NCBI GenBank assembly: GCA_027001645.1
Contig: JALTMP010000232.1
Location: 1-48,076 of the forward strand
Source of the DNA: Candidatus Heimdallarchaeota archaeon
GTDB taxonomy: Archaea > Asgardarchaeota > Heimdallarchaeia > Heimdallarchaeales > JAJRWK01
Reading direction: 5' to 3'
DNA length: 48,076 nt
Part shown: positions 34,639-42,506 of the stretch, in pieces
How positions within the stretch are numbered: the first letter of the stretch is position 1
Layout of the letters: each line of letters opens with the position of its first letter
Position numbers and translations under genes: made by a program
Notes under the pieces: model-generated
The model's database searches: none
Told to the model about the DNA's origin: nothing
What the model saw: only the letters and a program-made list of their open reading frames with translations

Positions 34639-34712
34639 CTTGTGTAAAAAGGTGGGACGAATTAAAGAATGTATTGAGCGAGGGGAGGGAAAAAAGTGTT
34701 GGAGGCTTAAGC

Positions 34713-35978
34713 TTATTCTTTTGTCAGTTCGCGAAGGATCTCTTCTGCACGATCGGTTCTTATCACTCCTTCTTCGATCATCTTTCGAGCAACTTTGTCG
34801 ATGAGATCACCTTTAGCACCAACGCTTGCTGCAATATTTCTTGCGTGAAGCTTCATGTGGCCTCGTTGGATTCCTTCTGTTGCCAGAGCCCGTAAAGCAG
34901 CAAGGTTTTGGGCTAGACCAAGAGAGGCAGCTACTTGGGCAAGTTCAACAGCACTTGTTACACCTAGTATTTTGAGTGAGATTTGTGCGGTTGGATGGGC
35001 TCTAGTTGCCCCGCCAACGGTTCCAAGTGCCATAGGTAGTTCAATAGTCCCAACAAGATCACCATCTTCGTTCTTTTCATAGGTGGTCAATGAGCCATAA
35101 TACCCGTTTCTAGCAGCATATGCGTGCGCTCCAGCTTCAATTGCTCGGGTGTCGTTTCCTGTTGCAAGGACCAAAGAAGTAATACCATTCATAATTCCTT
35201 TATTGTGAGTTGCGGCCCTATAGGGATCAGCATCTGCGAAAGCATAAGCTTCTAGGATCCCATCCACGACATCTTCCCCACCAAGCTCATCTTTGTCAAA
35301 TATTGCCCTAGCCCGAACTAACCGGTGATCAGCCAAGTTTGAAATGATACGAAGAAGCACTCGCCCTCCAGTAATCTCCTCGATCTTGGGGGCAATTCCT
35401 TCTACCATTGTATTTACTGCATTTGCACCCATGGCATCTCGGCAGTCAACTAATAGGTGGACTACTACAAGATCCCCTACAAGGCTTGGTACAACTCTGA
35501 CCTCAATATCCTTTGCTCCGCCACCAAATTTCACTAATACGGGATCAAGAGAATTAGCTTTCTCCAACAATTCTTGCTTGTGCTCAATTATCTTTTGAGC
35601 AGCAAAAAACGGAGCATCAATATCTAAGACTTGAATTTGACCAATCATTACAGGGTCAGTTGATGTAGCGAAAAAGCCACCTTTTTTGCGTGCGATTTTT
35701 GCAGCATGACTTGCAGCAGCAACGACAGATGCCTCTTCAACAACCATTGGGATCAAATAATCCTTTCCGTTAATTTTGAAATTCGTGGCAATTCCATAGG
35801 GAGAAGGAAAATAGCCGATAACATTCTCAATCATTCTGCCCAAAACGTCTCTGGGAACAGTATCTAAGTTTAGCAGAGAAATCTGCTCAGACGTTAATTC
35901 AACCATTTCAGCAATTTTCGCTCTCTTTTCTTCAATACTTAGATCTTTGAAACCGGAAATGCGGGAATTTATTGTCAT
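34713..35978 (-). CDS. hmgA: HMG-CoA reductase, class II type
   Basis: Reduces HMG-CoA to mevalonate, the committed step to isoprenoid lipids. The 421-aa protein has E-N-V-I-G-Y-F (catalytic Glu), V-E-E-A-S-V-V-A-A-A-S, D-P-V-M-I-G-Q, D-A-M-G-A-N-A-V-N-T-M-V-E-G, and G-T-V-G-G-A-T-R. The wording, with N-V-I-G followed by A-T-N-F and D-P-V-M-I-G-Q-I-Q, and the early start with no membrane domain, matches the soluble class II (Pseudomonas mevalonii/Archaeoglobus) enzymes and not the class I form of most archaea. ATG start, no clear Shine-Dalgarno. Confidence 0.93.
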   Translation of the reverse strand: MTINSRISGFKDLSIEEKRAKIAEMVELTSEQISLLNLDTVPRDVLGRMIENVIGYFPSPYGIATNFKINGKDYLIPMVVEEASVVAAASHAAKIARKKGGFFATSTDPVMIGQIQVLDIDAPFFAAQKIIEHKQELLEKANSLDPVLVKFGGGAKDIEVRVVPSLVGDLVVVHLLVDCRDAMGANAVNTMVEGIAPKIEEITGGRVLLRIISNLADHRLVRARAIFDKDELGGEDVVDGILEAYAFADADPYRAATHNKGIMNGITSLVLATGNDTRAIEAGAHAYAARNGYYGSLTTYEKNEDGDLVGTIELPMALGTVGGATRAHPTAQISLKILGVTSAVELAQVAASLGLAQNLAALRALATEGIQRGHMKLHARNIAASVGAKGDLIDKVARKMIEEGVIRTDRAEEILRELTKE

Positions 35979-36082
35979 CGATTCTTACCTAAACTTAGAT
36001 GATTTAACATTTGCTAGAAAGAAAATTATGATCATGCCCATTTAGGTTGAGGATACTAAAGGAGCGTTTTTGTTTTATTACT

Positions 36083-37162
36083 TTAGAAAAGAAACTGAGT
36101 AATTTTTGACTGGTGGGGATCAATTGTCTCGAGATTGGAAAATCGTATACCAACAAGCCGTATATCAATAGGACAAGGACATAATGAAAAAAAGAGCTCG
36201 TCGGCTATTTTTTCAAGAACATCATAGTCCTGTGAAGGATGCTTGAGCGAAAGGGCTTTGCTTTTTGTCTTATAGCTTCCATCCCTAATGATAACAGTAA
36301 TTGTTCGTGTTTCAAGGTTTTCCTTTTTTAGCCTCTGAGTCGCAAGTGAAACAAGGCGATGGAGTTCAGCTCTTGCCCTATCCATCTCTTCCTTTTTGGC
36401 TCTTATAGTCCGGTTTCGTCCAATAGATTTGCGCCTCCTAGAGTTACCAAACCACGGAGGCGTCCGCTGATAAATTACTCGTTGAATGAAATCCACTAGC
36501 TTATTTGAGGGAGGATAGTCACTTAGCGCATGCTGAATAGTGTAAATCCCTTGCTCTTTTAGAGAAGCAAATGCTTTCCTACCGATTCCGGGAATGATTT
36601 GGGTGGGATAGGATTTGAATGCTTTAATTATGTTTGAAGGCGCAATTACACCAACCCCTTTTGGTTTTGAAATTGTGGAAGCCATCTTGGCCAGCATTCG
36701 AGTAGAACAGATCCCAATAGTTATGGGAAGTTGCAATTCAGACGATATCCTATTTTGAAAATCTAGACCAAAAGCCGTGAGTTCTTCTATTTCATCCCAA
36801 GAAAAAGCACTAGTTAGTCGTAAATAGCCTTCATCTATACTTGCTTGCTTCCATTCATAGCCCAACAAACGTATTTCTTCAAAGACATCCTTCGAAACTT
36901 GTGAATAATATCCATGTCTTGGAGGAATTATTTCCAATTCAGGACATTTTTCCTTTGCCTGATGAACGGGCATACCACTTCTAACACCAAGTTTTCTTGC
37001 CTCATATGAGGCGCTTAACACAACCCCGCGTGTAAGATTTTCGTTAGAATAGGCAACCGCAACAGGATGGCCTCTAAGATTAGGATTTTCTCTTGTTTCA
37101 ACACTGACAAAGAAGGAATCTAAATCAAAATGCGCAATTATTTCTGTTGCTTCGCCGACCAC
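36083..37162 (-). CDS. dinB: Y-family DNA polymerase (DinB/Dpo4-like)
   Basis: Translesion polymerase, 359 aa. H-F-D-L-D-S-F-F-V-S-V-E (D13 and steric gate region), S-A-S-Y-E-A-R-K-L-G-V-R-S-G-M-P (50-65), and S-I-D-E-G-Y (108-113) holding the second metal acids; a helix-hairpin-helix (I-P-G-I-G-R-K-A) and a little-finger domain follow. The last residues, Q-S-K-I-T-Q-F-L-F, resemble a PCNA box. The start is taken as GTG 37162. Monocistronic on the minus strand, with 223 bases to the divergent YwgA-like gene. Confidence 0.94.
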   Translation of the reverse strand: MVGEATEIIAHFDLDSFFVSVETRENPNLRGHPVAVAYSNENLTRGVVLSASYEARKLGVRSGMPVHQAKEKCPELEIIPPRHGYYSQVSKDVFEEIRLLGYEWKQASIDEGYLRLTSAFSWDEIEELTAFGLDFQNRISSELQLPITIGICSTRMLAKMASTISKPKGVGVIAPSNIIKAFKSYPTQIIPGIGRKAFASLKEQGIYTIQHALSDYPPSNKLVDFIQRVIYQRTPPWFGNSRRRKSIGRNRTIRAKKEEMDRARAELHRLVSLATQRLKKENLETRTITVIIRDGSYKTKSKALSLKHPSQDYDVLEKIADELFFSLCPCPIDIRLVGIRFSNLETIDPHQSKITQFLF

Positions 37163-37347
37163 ACCTAATAATAGATCAGAGTCTTGTTTTAAGCACTGGG
37201 GGAGACCAGTAAAAGTGAAAGTTATGCACTGACAAGTGAAATGTACGATTCTGTTTCACACTCAGAAACGAAGGGGAAGGGGTGAAAAAAGATCTTAGCC
37301 ACCAAGAACACTTTGCCGGAAAGGAGTAAGACGCAAGCAATATCCTA

Positions 37348-37357
37348 ACTTAAAATA
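37348..37357 (+). promoter_or_regulatory. Candidate TATA box of the YwgA-like gene
   Basis: CTTAAAATAG lies about 29-38 bases before the ATG at 37386, giving a very short or absent leader; GAGG at the end of the leader is too close to act well. Position-based inference. Confidence 0.35.
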
Positions 37358-37385
37358 GTTTGAATTCAGTATCAATTCGAGGCCA

Positions 37386-37934
37386 ATGGAAAGATCCGCA
37401 ACACAACTAAAAACCCTAGTAACGATTTTGTCATATTTTCCAGAGATTCCTGGAAACAAGGCACTTCAAAAACTCGTTTATTTGGGACAGATGATTACAG
37501 GAAGGACTGTATGGGAATACAAATGGTTTCATTTCGGCCCATACTCACCCCAGTTGCAAGCCACGATCACGCAAGCACAAGAGATGGGATTAATTCAAAT
37601 TGAAAATGGACAAGGGAGTTATGTGATAAAGCTAAACAATGAAAGAGCAAAGCAATTAGAGATAATGGAATTACCCAAGGATGCTTTGGATTTGATGGAA
37701 GGAATTGAAACATTAATGAAGAAGGCAAAGGATAGCCTTAATGACCCAAAGGAATTAGAACTGGTAGCCTCACTGGCATATCTTTTTAATGAGTCTAACG
37801 ATATAGAACTGGCCTCTAAAGAGCTTGCTCAGCGAAAGAACAGATACAAGTACGAGGAAATAAAGAGAGTTCAACCACTCCTCGTTGAACTTTCAACTAG
37901 TTTCAAACATCTAGATTCACCAAATTGGGAATAA
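37386..37934 (+). CDS. YwgA-like protein
   Basis: A 182-aa protein whose N-terminal 80 residues resemble Bacillus YwgA and the wider Panacea/SocA-like (DUF4065-related) group: K-A-L-Q-K-L-V-Y-L-G-Q, then W-F-H-F-G-P-Y-S-P-Q-L and a helix with A-Q-E-M-G-L-I. The rest is helical and charged. It probably mediates protein-protein contacts, but its role is unknown. It ends two bases before the end of a convergent HD-domain gene. In Bacillus the ywfO (HD) and ywgA genes are also neighbours as recalled, so the pairing may be conserved across domains. Family call moderate. Confidence 0.65.
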   Translation: MERSATQLKTLVTILSYFPEIPGNKALQKLVYLGQMITGRTVWEYKWFHFGPYSPQLQATITQAQEMGLIQIENGQGSYVIKLNNERAKQLEIMELPKDALDLMEGIETLMKKAKDSLNDPKELELVASLAYLFNESNDIELASKELAQRKNRYKYEEIKRVQPLLVELSTSFKHLDSPNWE

Positions 37935-37936
37935 TG

Positions 37937-39418
37937 CTATGTGAATGGATCAAGAGTGGTTTGGCTCTTCTTTGCACGTCGTATTAATTCTTCGATAAAA
38001 TCTGCATACTTGCGGTCAGCAAAAACACGATAGAATGTCTGGCTCATATCTGCGATCAGTGGGATGATTATTCCAGGTGATTCGTCTCTGGTTAGCAGTC
38101 GGAGATTACCTTTTCTGTCAATAATTGCGATCTGCTCTTTGATATAGAACTCTTGGTCATATGCCCATTGAAAGAAACGCGTGGGCTCCTCTGGAGGATT
38201 TTCGCGCGGAGGCGGAGTAACTGCCCTTAGAGATTCATTTTCTGGACGTGGCATAATTACAGCCCAAGGAGGAATATTGCCTTCTTCAATTTCCTTCTGA
38301 ACCTTCCCACTTATTAATTGCCAAATCACCAGTGGGGTTAAGCTATCTCGTTGCTTTCTTCCCTTTAACTCGCTTTGATCCCAAACCAGTTTGTAGGTGC
38401 GTCTTTCCGTCAGAAGGGTGGCATAATGAATAGCTTCCTTCCTCTTCTCACCGAGGTCTTTGTCAATTCTTTTTCGATAAATGGAATGAACAATGTGGAA
38501 GAGAGTATTATCATCAAAAGTCACAAGATCATCCGGGTTTTCCCAGTAATGCCATGGAGGGGGAAGGATTCCCACCTCTTCATTAGTGATTATTTCATAT
38601 AGTCTCGATATTACCTCTTCAAAGAAAACAGTGGACTTATGCATGTACACTTGTTGATACATGTTGTATCTTCCCAGTAAATATTGCTCGATAGCGGGTA
38701 TCCCTTTTTGATGAAACACGATAAATTCCTTGAACTCTCCAGTAGGATCTTTTATTGGAATGAGGATTCGTTTTATTCTACTAAGATCGTAGTTTCCATA
38801 ACTTACTCCTGCAAAATAGCTATCGCGTAATAGATAATCAAGTCGATCTGCATCAAGATTACTACTAATCATCTGGCCACGGGCAAGAGTCTCAACATTA
38901 TCTGAGGTAATGAGGTTTACAACCTCCTTAGGATCAATGTCGTTCTTTTCGAGAATATCTCCAAGAACAGTCTCTAAGATGATTTTCTTGCCAAGAGTTT
39001 CATGCCTGCCATTCCACGATCGTCTATTTTTTTGGCAGATTTCTATTACAGTATTCTCCAGAACATGAGATAAGGGGAAATGTCCAACATCATGCAATAG
39101 GGCGGCGATACGGATTAGTTGCTCTGTTTGATCCTTGAGGATATCGAATTCTTCATAATTGGCTTGAGCAAGATCTCTGTATTTGATAGCGTTAATTCTT
39201 AAACCGTCTATGAGTTCACTTGCGACGTAAGCAACTCCGATCGAGTGGGAAAACCGACTATGAGAAGTGCCATGGTAGACCATATCTGATAGACCCAGCT
39301 GACGGACATATCTTAGTCTTTGAAAAAGAGGTGTGCTAATGATGCTATTTTCAACAGGAGTAATATCAACAGCACCATGAATAGGATCAGCAAGAACTTT
39401 TACAAATCTTAGGGCCAT
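37937..39418 (-). CDS. HD-domain phosphohydrolase (SAMHD1/YwfO-like)
   Basis: A 493-aa metal-dependent phosphohydrolase. Opening V-L-A-D-P-I-H-G-A-V-D-I and F-Q-R-L-R-Y-V-R-Q-L-G are the marks of SAMHD1/dGTPase-like proteins. Metal ligands: H58 (R-F-S-H-S-I-G-V-A), H109-D110 (L-L-H-D-V-G-H), and the later Asp in D-A-D-R-L-D-Y-L-L-R-D. Members hydrolyse dNTPs or act on other nucleotides; the substrate here is unknown. The frame is open to TTG 39439; ATG 39418 with AGGA eight bases upstream is preferred. Convergent with the YwgA-like gene. Confidence 0.88.
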   Translation of the reverse strand: MALRFVKVLADPIHGAVDITPVENSIISTPLFQRLRYVRQLGLSDMVYHGTSHSRFSHSIGVAYVASELIDGLRINAIKYRDLAQANYEEFDILKDQTEQLIRIAALLHDVGHFPLSHVLENTVIEICQKNRRSWNGRHETLGKKIILETVLGDILEKNDIDPKEVVNLITSDNVETLARGQMISSNLDADRLDYLLRDSYFAGVSYGNYDLSRIKRILIPIKDPTGEFKEFIVFHQKGIPAIEQYLLGRYNMYQQVYMHKSTVFFEEVISRLYEIITNEEVGILPPPWHYWENPDDLVTFDDNTLFHIVHSIYRKRIDKDLGEKRKEAIHYATLLTERRTYKLVWDQSELKGRKQRDSLTPLVIWQLISGKVQKEIEEGNIPPWAVIMPRPENESLRAVTPPPRENPPEEPTRFFQWAYDQEFYIKEQIAIIDRKGNLRLLTRDESPGIIIPLIADMSQTFYRVFADRKYADFIEELIRRAKKSQTTLDPFT

Positions 39419-39530
39419 CTTCCAAGTCCTTTTTGGCAATCTACTCTAAGAATTTTCGCAAAGTAAAAGATTAGTTCGATGTGGTGCTAAAAAAGGAAAT
39501 AGAGCATTGAATCTGAATACAGACTGCAAA

Positions 39531-40382
39531 TTACAAATCTTGATTCTTGAACATTTTAGACGAGGTAACTATTAACCCCACTCCAATGATGACGAGCGAC
39601 AAGATAGAAAGCCAAGGAAACGAACCAGAAAAATATTGTGGGGATTCTGGATCTCCAAGGATAAAGTCAATGAAGAGCCCCGCGTGGAATGAAATGGAAA
39701 TAACAGGATTACTTGAGAAGTTGAAGAAATCTTCAATGATAGACCATGCTACGGGAATTAGACCATCGATAAAAAAGGTGTATAGCGTTAGCAGAACAAG
39801 GGGAAAAACAGGTCTCTTGGATAGAACACCAATTATGCAAGAGATTCCAATAAAGAGAATGTTTACGAAGAAGACGTAGATTGCTGTTGCTAAGATAAGC
39901 AAGAGCAGTTGGCTAAAGTCAGAGAGATCGAAGAGACCAAATTTGAGGCTCCCTGTAATGAACAAGGTAATCCCAGTACCAAAAATTCCAATTAAGACCC
40001 AAAATTCCGAGATGATGAGGGCGGCAATTACTCTTCCCAAAAAATGTTCTTCTCGCGAGAGAGGATAGGTGGTCTCAAAGAGAAAGGAGTGGTCCTCGTA
40101 TCCTTCTGCAGAAACGTACGATCCAATAATAATGGCAGATAAGGCCCCAAACTGCCCAACATATAGAGCAATTGTAAAAAGCACGACAATGTTTCGGAAC
40201 CAATCCTTCCAAGTACCCAACGGAATATTGATTGTTGATGCTTCTGCGATGGAGAAGGAGATACTTAGCATTACAGAGATTCCGAGAAGAACAAGAAGGA
40301 ATATTTTCCCTTTTAGTGACAGCGCATGTTTCTTCCAATAATAGAGAACAGTAGCCCGAACAACAACAAGACTAGTGGACAT
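39531..40382 (-). CDS. ABC-2-type transporter permease
   Basis: Membrane subunit of an ABC exporter, 283 aa with six predicted helices and a cytoplasmic N-terminus. After the first helix comes a stretch Y-V-S-A-E-G-Y-E-D-H-S-F-L-F-E-T-T-Y-P-L-S-R-E, the coupling-helix pattern of ABC-2 permeases of the CcmB/NatB kind. It follows its ATPase by 21 bases, and the ATG has GGAGG seven bases upstream. Substrate unknown; the pair may act in drug, lipid or peptide export. Confidence 0.85.
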   Translation of the reverse strand: MSTSLVVVRATVLYYWKKHALSLKGKIFLLVLLGISVMLSISFSIAEASTINIPLGTWKDWFRNIVVLFTIALYVGQFGALSAIIIGSYVSAEGYEDHSFLFETTYPLSREEHFLGRVIAALIISEFWVLIGIFGTGITLFITGSLKFGLFDLSDFSQLLLLILATAIYVFFVNILFIGISCIIGVLSKRPVFPLVLLTLYTFFIDGLIPVAWSIIEDFFNFSSNPVISISFHAGLFIDFILGDPESPQYFSGSFPWLSILSLVIIGVGLIVTSSKMFKNQDL

Positions 40383-40403
40383 TTTTCATCCTCCTTTTTT
40401 AGG

Positions 40404-41336
40404 TCATACAAGTTTTCTAGAAAGAATAAGCTCCTCAAGACTAATTGTTGAGGGAGTCATTGAGTATATTGTAATATCATGTTGACATATGATTTTCATT
40501 AGTTTCTTGGCGTCTTCTTTCAAATTGAAGTAAGGAATTCTGAAGAGCGACTCTGTTCTGGCAAATTCGATGTTGCTGGAGACGAGGATCTCTTCAAATC
40601 TGGTGGAGTCACTAACAGTCATTTCAATAACTCGAGATTTGTATTTCTCCAGAAGTTCTTTGAGATTGGCTTCTTCAACAAGTGTTCCCTGATGCAAAAT
40701 GCCTATTCTTTGTGCAAGTCTTTCCACTTCTATCAGAGAATGTGAACTGAATAGAATAGTTCCCCCGTTACTGACAAACTCTTTCATCCGGTCATAAATG
40801 ATTTCTCTGCTGAAGGGATCAAGGTGGGACACTGGCTCATCAAGAATAAGTAACGCAGGATCGCCCAAAAATGCTAGCGCAAACGCTATCTTTTGGCGTT
40901 CGCCAGTAGAAAGCGCTCCTATCGTTTTGTCCAATAATGATACCCCATCTAAATCCTTCAAGAACTCGGTAGCAAATCGTAGGCTTTCTGATTTGGATAG
41001 TCCAATCAACTGACCTTTGAATCCAAGTAAATCAGATCCCATAATAGCTCTAGGATAATAGGACGGCTCAGCTGGGACAAACCCCATTTTGGCTCGATGT
41101 TCTGAAGTAAGTTGAGAGCTTGGCACGCCGTCTATTAATATTTCGCCACTAGTGGGAAGAATACCGCCTACGATCATATGCAGAGTTGTTGTTTTGCCAG
41201 CACCGTTAGGGCCAACTAAGGCGAAGAATACACCACGCTTAATTGAAAAAGTCAGATCTTTCACGGCGTAAGGTAAGTCTTTTCGATATTTCTTGTGAAC
41301 ATTTCTTAACTCCAAGATGGGAACCGATACGCTCAC
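40404..41336 (-). CDS. ABC transporter ATP-binding protein
   Basis: A 310-aa ATPase subunit. Walker A G-P-N-G-A-G-K-T (42-49), signature L-S-T-G-E (141-145), Walker B L-L-I-L-D-E-P (161-167), D-loop S-H-L-D-P and a switch His (S-S-H-S). The Q-loop has P-A-E in place of Q, as in several DrrA/CcmA-like exporters. A C-terminal 90-residue domain follows, as in these exporters. Start is GTG 41336. The permease follows directly. Confidence 0.93.
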   Translation of the reverse strand: MSVSVPILELRNVHKKYRKDLPYAVKDLTFSIKRGVFFALVGPNGAGKTTTLHMIVGGILPTSGEILIDGVPSSQLTSEHRAKMGFVPAEPSYYPRAIMGSDLLGFKGQLIGLSKSESLRFATEFLKDLDGVSLLDKTIGALSTGERQKIAFALAFLGDPALLILDEPVSHLDPFSREIIYDRMKEFVSNGGTILFSSHSLIEVERLAQRIGILHQGTLVEEANLKELLEKYKSRVIEMTVSDSTRFEEILVSSNIEFARTESLFRIPYFNLKEDAKKLMKIICQHDITIYSMTPSTISLEELILSRKLV

Positions 41337-41454
41337 GAAAGAATTGTAGGGAACAAGTATTTGAAATTGATTTTTTCAAGACAGAAAAGTGAACAGACAG
41401 ATCGAAGGATACGAGGTTGAATCTTTTTATGGTTAGAGAGAGCTTTTTGAATTA

Positions 41455-42462
41455 ATGAACGAACTTGGCATGGTTCTCAGTGCGGATTATTTGTCAGTTG
41501 ATCAAATCATTTCTCTTTCTCCTCTCATTGATCAAATGGGCTATACTCAAGTTTCGGTACCAGAAATTTGGGGACACGATGCGATTTCCCTTCTATCGGC
41601 CTTAGCCCTTAAAACCAAAAATGTGAAATTGGCTACAGGCATAATTAACCTTTTCAGTCGTTCTGCAGCTCTGATTGCGATGACTGCTGCTTCGCTTGAC
41701 GAGCTGTCCCGAGGAAGATTGATTCTGGGTCTGGGCCTAAGTGGACCTCGAGTCATTGAGCGATGGCATGGAATACCTTTTTCTCACCCTCTTACAAGGA
41801 CAAGAGAATATATTCAGATAATCAGAAAAATTCTTGCAAGAAAAAGACTAGATGATGAAACAAAAACAATCGGAAATCTGAAGGGATTCTCTCTTTCATT
41901 CAAACCGATACGAGAACATATCCCCATCCATCTCGCTTCACTTGGTCCAAAAAACGTTCAGCTCACTGCTGAAATCGCGGATGGGTGGATACCTGTTCTC
42001 ATGCCATTAAACGGGTTCGCAGAACAAGTTGAACGGATGAAGAAGTATTTAGAAGAGAATGGAAGAAGAATAGATTCTTTCGCTATTACCCCATTTGTTT
42101 TAACGGCAGTGGGAACGGATCCAAAAATTGAATTTCTCCTAAGAGGGCATGCTGCATATTACTTTGGAGGCATGGGTGATTTTTACAACAACATGCTTCA
42201 ACGCATGGGTTTTGAAGAGGAGGCGAAAACGATCAAAAGGCTCTGGCTTGAAGGAAAAAGAAACGAAGCAGCTCAAGCCATTCCACAAGAGTTGCTTGAT
42301 GAAACTACTGTAAGAGGAACAAGAGAAGAATGTCTTGAGAAGCTTGCCAAAATAGAAAAGGCAGGAGCAACATGCCCACTCATAACATTACCATTCGGTT
42401 CAGACGCCGATCTTGCAAAAACAACAATCGAAGCCTTAGCTCCGGTTCATGAAAGCTTGTGA
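41455..42462 (+). CDS. Luciferase-like (F420-type) oxidoreductase
   Basis: LLM-class TIM-barrel enzyme, 335 aa, probably F420- or flavin-dependent. It shows V-P-E-I-W-G-H-D-A near residue 35, the Lys-Leu-Ala-Thr-Gly-Ile block (K-L-A-T-G-I-I-N), S-R-S-A-A-L-I-A-M-T-A-A-S-L-D-E-L-S-R-G-R, and L-G-L-G-L-S-G-P. These are close to the MER-like methylene-tetrahydromethanopterin reductase group, but the family covers many substrates, so no reaction is assigned. It stands alone between the ABC genes and the M3 peptidase. Confidence 0.87.
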   Translation: MNELGMVLSADYLSVDQIISLSPLIDQMGYTQVSVPEIWGHDAISLLSALALKTKNVKLATGIINLFSRSAALIAMTAASLDELSRGRLILGLGLSGPRVIERWHGIPFSHPLTRTREYIQIIRKILARKRLDDETKTIGNLKGFSLSFKPIREHIPIHLASLGPKNVQLTAEIADGWIPVLMPLNGFAEQVERMKKYLEENGRRIDSFAITPFVLTAVGTDPKIEFLLRGHAAYYFGGMGDFYNNMLQRMGFEEEAKTIKRLWLEGKRNEAAQAIPQELLDETTVRGTREECLEKLAKIEKAGATCPLITLPFGSDADLAKTTIEALAPVHESL

Positions 42463-42506
42463 TACAAAACAAATGACTCAAAAAGGCGAGGAAGGGAGAT
42501 GGAAGA

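Noticed and set aside
37386-39418. Calling the YwgA/HD pair a toxin-antitoxin system
   Set aside because: The genes are convergent, not in one operon, and no evidence of toxicity can be read from sequence; kept only as a hypothesis.
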